A DNA stretch of 8,031 nt from Candidatus Nitrosopolaris rasttigaisensis (GTDB taxonomy: Archaea; Thermoproteota; Nitrososphaeria; Nitrososphaerales; Nitrososphaeraceae): assembly GCA_933226995.1 (NCBI GenBank), contig CAKOFP010000048.1, positions 1-8,031 on the forward strand, written 5' to 3'. Below the pieces are notes generated by a model that saw only the letters and a list, made by a program, of their open reading frames with translations, did no database searches and was not told the DNA's origin. The stretch's first letter is position 1. The number at the start of each line of letters is the position of its first letter. This document shows, in pieces, positions 7,530 to 8,031 of the stretch. Position numbers and translations under genes: made by a program.

Positions 7530-7733
7530 AATGTTCTGTCTGTAACAGATAAGGCTTTGACTGGCTGATGTCATCGTAGCATAAAGTGCAGTATTGCTTG
7601 TTTTACATTCTCGGCAATTTGTTGGTAGTCTCACTCTAGTTTGACTGGCAATCGTTCCTGTATTATGGATGCTATTCGTATAAACAACTATTAAATTTTC
7701 TAAATCAGGATGTCTAGTTTTTAGCTCTTCCAG
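7500..7733 (-). pseudogene. Unrecognised protein remnant lacking a start, convergent with the DUF6659-like gene
   Basis: A 77-codon minus-strand frame runs open from CTG 7733 (just after a TGA at 7736-7734) to a TAG at 7502-7500. It reads LEELKTRHPDLENLIVVYTN, SIHNTGTIASQTRVRLPTN, CRECKTSNTALYATMTSASQ and SLICYRQNIS, with natural composition and three cysteines (a C-x2-C pair plus one further on). No ATG or convincing start lies near its beginning, and the same frame is closed again at about 7754, so it is probably the C-terminal part of a truncated gene. I do not recognise the family. It meets the oxidoreductase remnant of the other strand at about 7718-7733, which may mark a rearrangement junction. 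Confidence 0.35.
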
Positions 7734-8031
7734 TCAAGGCTGAAGCAGCGAATTAGCCGGCTATAAGAAACAAGTGGATGTCAGTCAAGCCTTATATGCG
7801 TGGCCGCATGACAGGGCGTAAAAGCTATGTCACTACATTGGAATTGGAGAAACCTCTTGAGGGGGCATGTATCTGTAATGTAGTAGAGTCAATAAACAAG
7901 CAGTTTATCGTCGATGATTATGTCTTAGGAATGAATGGGTGGAGAGAATATTGGATATGAGATGATCGGTTTTGCAAATACCAAATCGGAGTGAAAAACC
8001 AGTTACATCATAGTAAGCAAGGATCTAATAC
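7718..8031 (+). pseudogene. Broken zinc-independent NADP-dependent oxidoreductase (MDR/PTGR type), cut by window edge
   Basis: The intact relatives are about 330-350-residue quinone/enone reductases of the medium-chain dehydrogenase superfamily that use NADPH. The clear part is a 60-codon frame at 7778-7960 with the family hallmark MSVKPYMRGRMTGRKSYV, then LEKPLEGACICNVVES and DYVLGMNGWREYWI. Homology continues upstream of that ATG in the same frame as PAIRNKW (7757-7777), which matches the usual 'ALIRNKWMSVDPYMRGRM', so the ATG is internal. A TAG at 7754 and another at 7715 interrupt the N-terminal part, where FLALPVKAEAAN is faintly recognisable. After GWREYWI a TGA at 7958-7960 falls where family members continue 'SDG'; the next bases could restore similarity in another frame (LQIPNRSEKPVTS). 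The NADPH-binding Rossmann part would lie beyond the window, if it exists. Several lesions support a pseudogene. Confidence 0.65.

Noticed and set aside
7778..7960. A 60-residue intact oxidoreductase-like gene starting at ATG 7778
   Set aside because: Family similarity (AIRNKW) continues upstream of this ATG and the product would lack most of the enzyme, so it is part of a pseudogene.
1..8031. CRISPR array, tRNA or rRNA gene, transposase or phage module
   Set aside because: No regularly spaced direct repeats, no tRNA-like cloverleaf, no rRNA-like stretch and no DDE, HUH or recombinase motifs were seen on reading both strands.

Overview
The window most likely comes from an AT-rich genome of an ammonia-oxidising archaeon of the Nitrososphaerales (Thaumarchaeota); a Nitrosocosmicus-like genome would fit. 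The clues are a soluble histidine kinase with tandem TrmB/PLD-like sensor units, a small protein resembling the thaumarchaeal DUF6659 family, a LivJ-type binding protein fused to a polytopic membrane domain, and genes without clear Shine-Dalgarno sequences. This assignment is inference from protein style; no rRNA or other taxonomic marker is present.

Layout. Positions 3-2234 (+) hold a large membrane protein, open at the left edge, with about eight N-terminal helices, one further helix and a C-terminal extracytoplasmic type-1 periplasmic-binding domain. A short hypothetical ORF follows (2275-2520, +). The minus strand then carries a frameshifted HxlR-type regulator (2571-2917) and a response-regulator receiver protein (2974-3540). 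The receiver's reading frame runs upstream into a transmembrane segment and then into what looks like a decayed membrane sensor (to about 4256). A second minus-strand remnant (4264-4446) abuts and overlaps the start of the histidine kinase (4420-6594, +). From 6595 to 7097 there is no intact gene, only a weak plus-strand remnant. A DUF6659-like protein follows (7098-7529, +), then an unrecognised minus-strand remnant (7500-7733). The window ends in a broken NADP-dependent oxidoreductase of the MDR/PTGR type (about 7718 to the right edge, +).

Interpretation. The intact genes are about sensing and signalling: a binding-protein receptor with no permease or ATPase beside it, an intact cytoplasmic kinase, and a receiver protein encoded divergently from that kinase. 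Between them lie at least four protein-like stretches broken by stops or frame changes, so this is a decaying accessory region. I see no CRISPR array, tRNA, rRNA, transposase or prophage module. Nothing here is clearly a new defence or metabolic system. The most unusual points are the membrane-plus-binding-protein fusion and the transmembrane segment read directly into a receiver domain.
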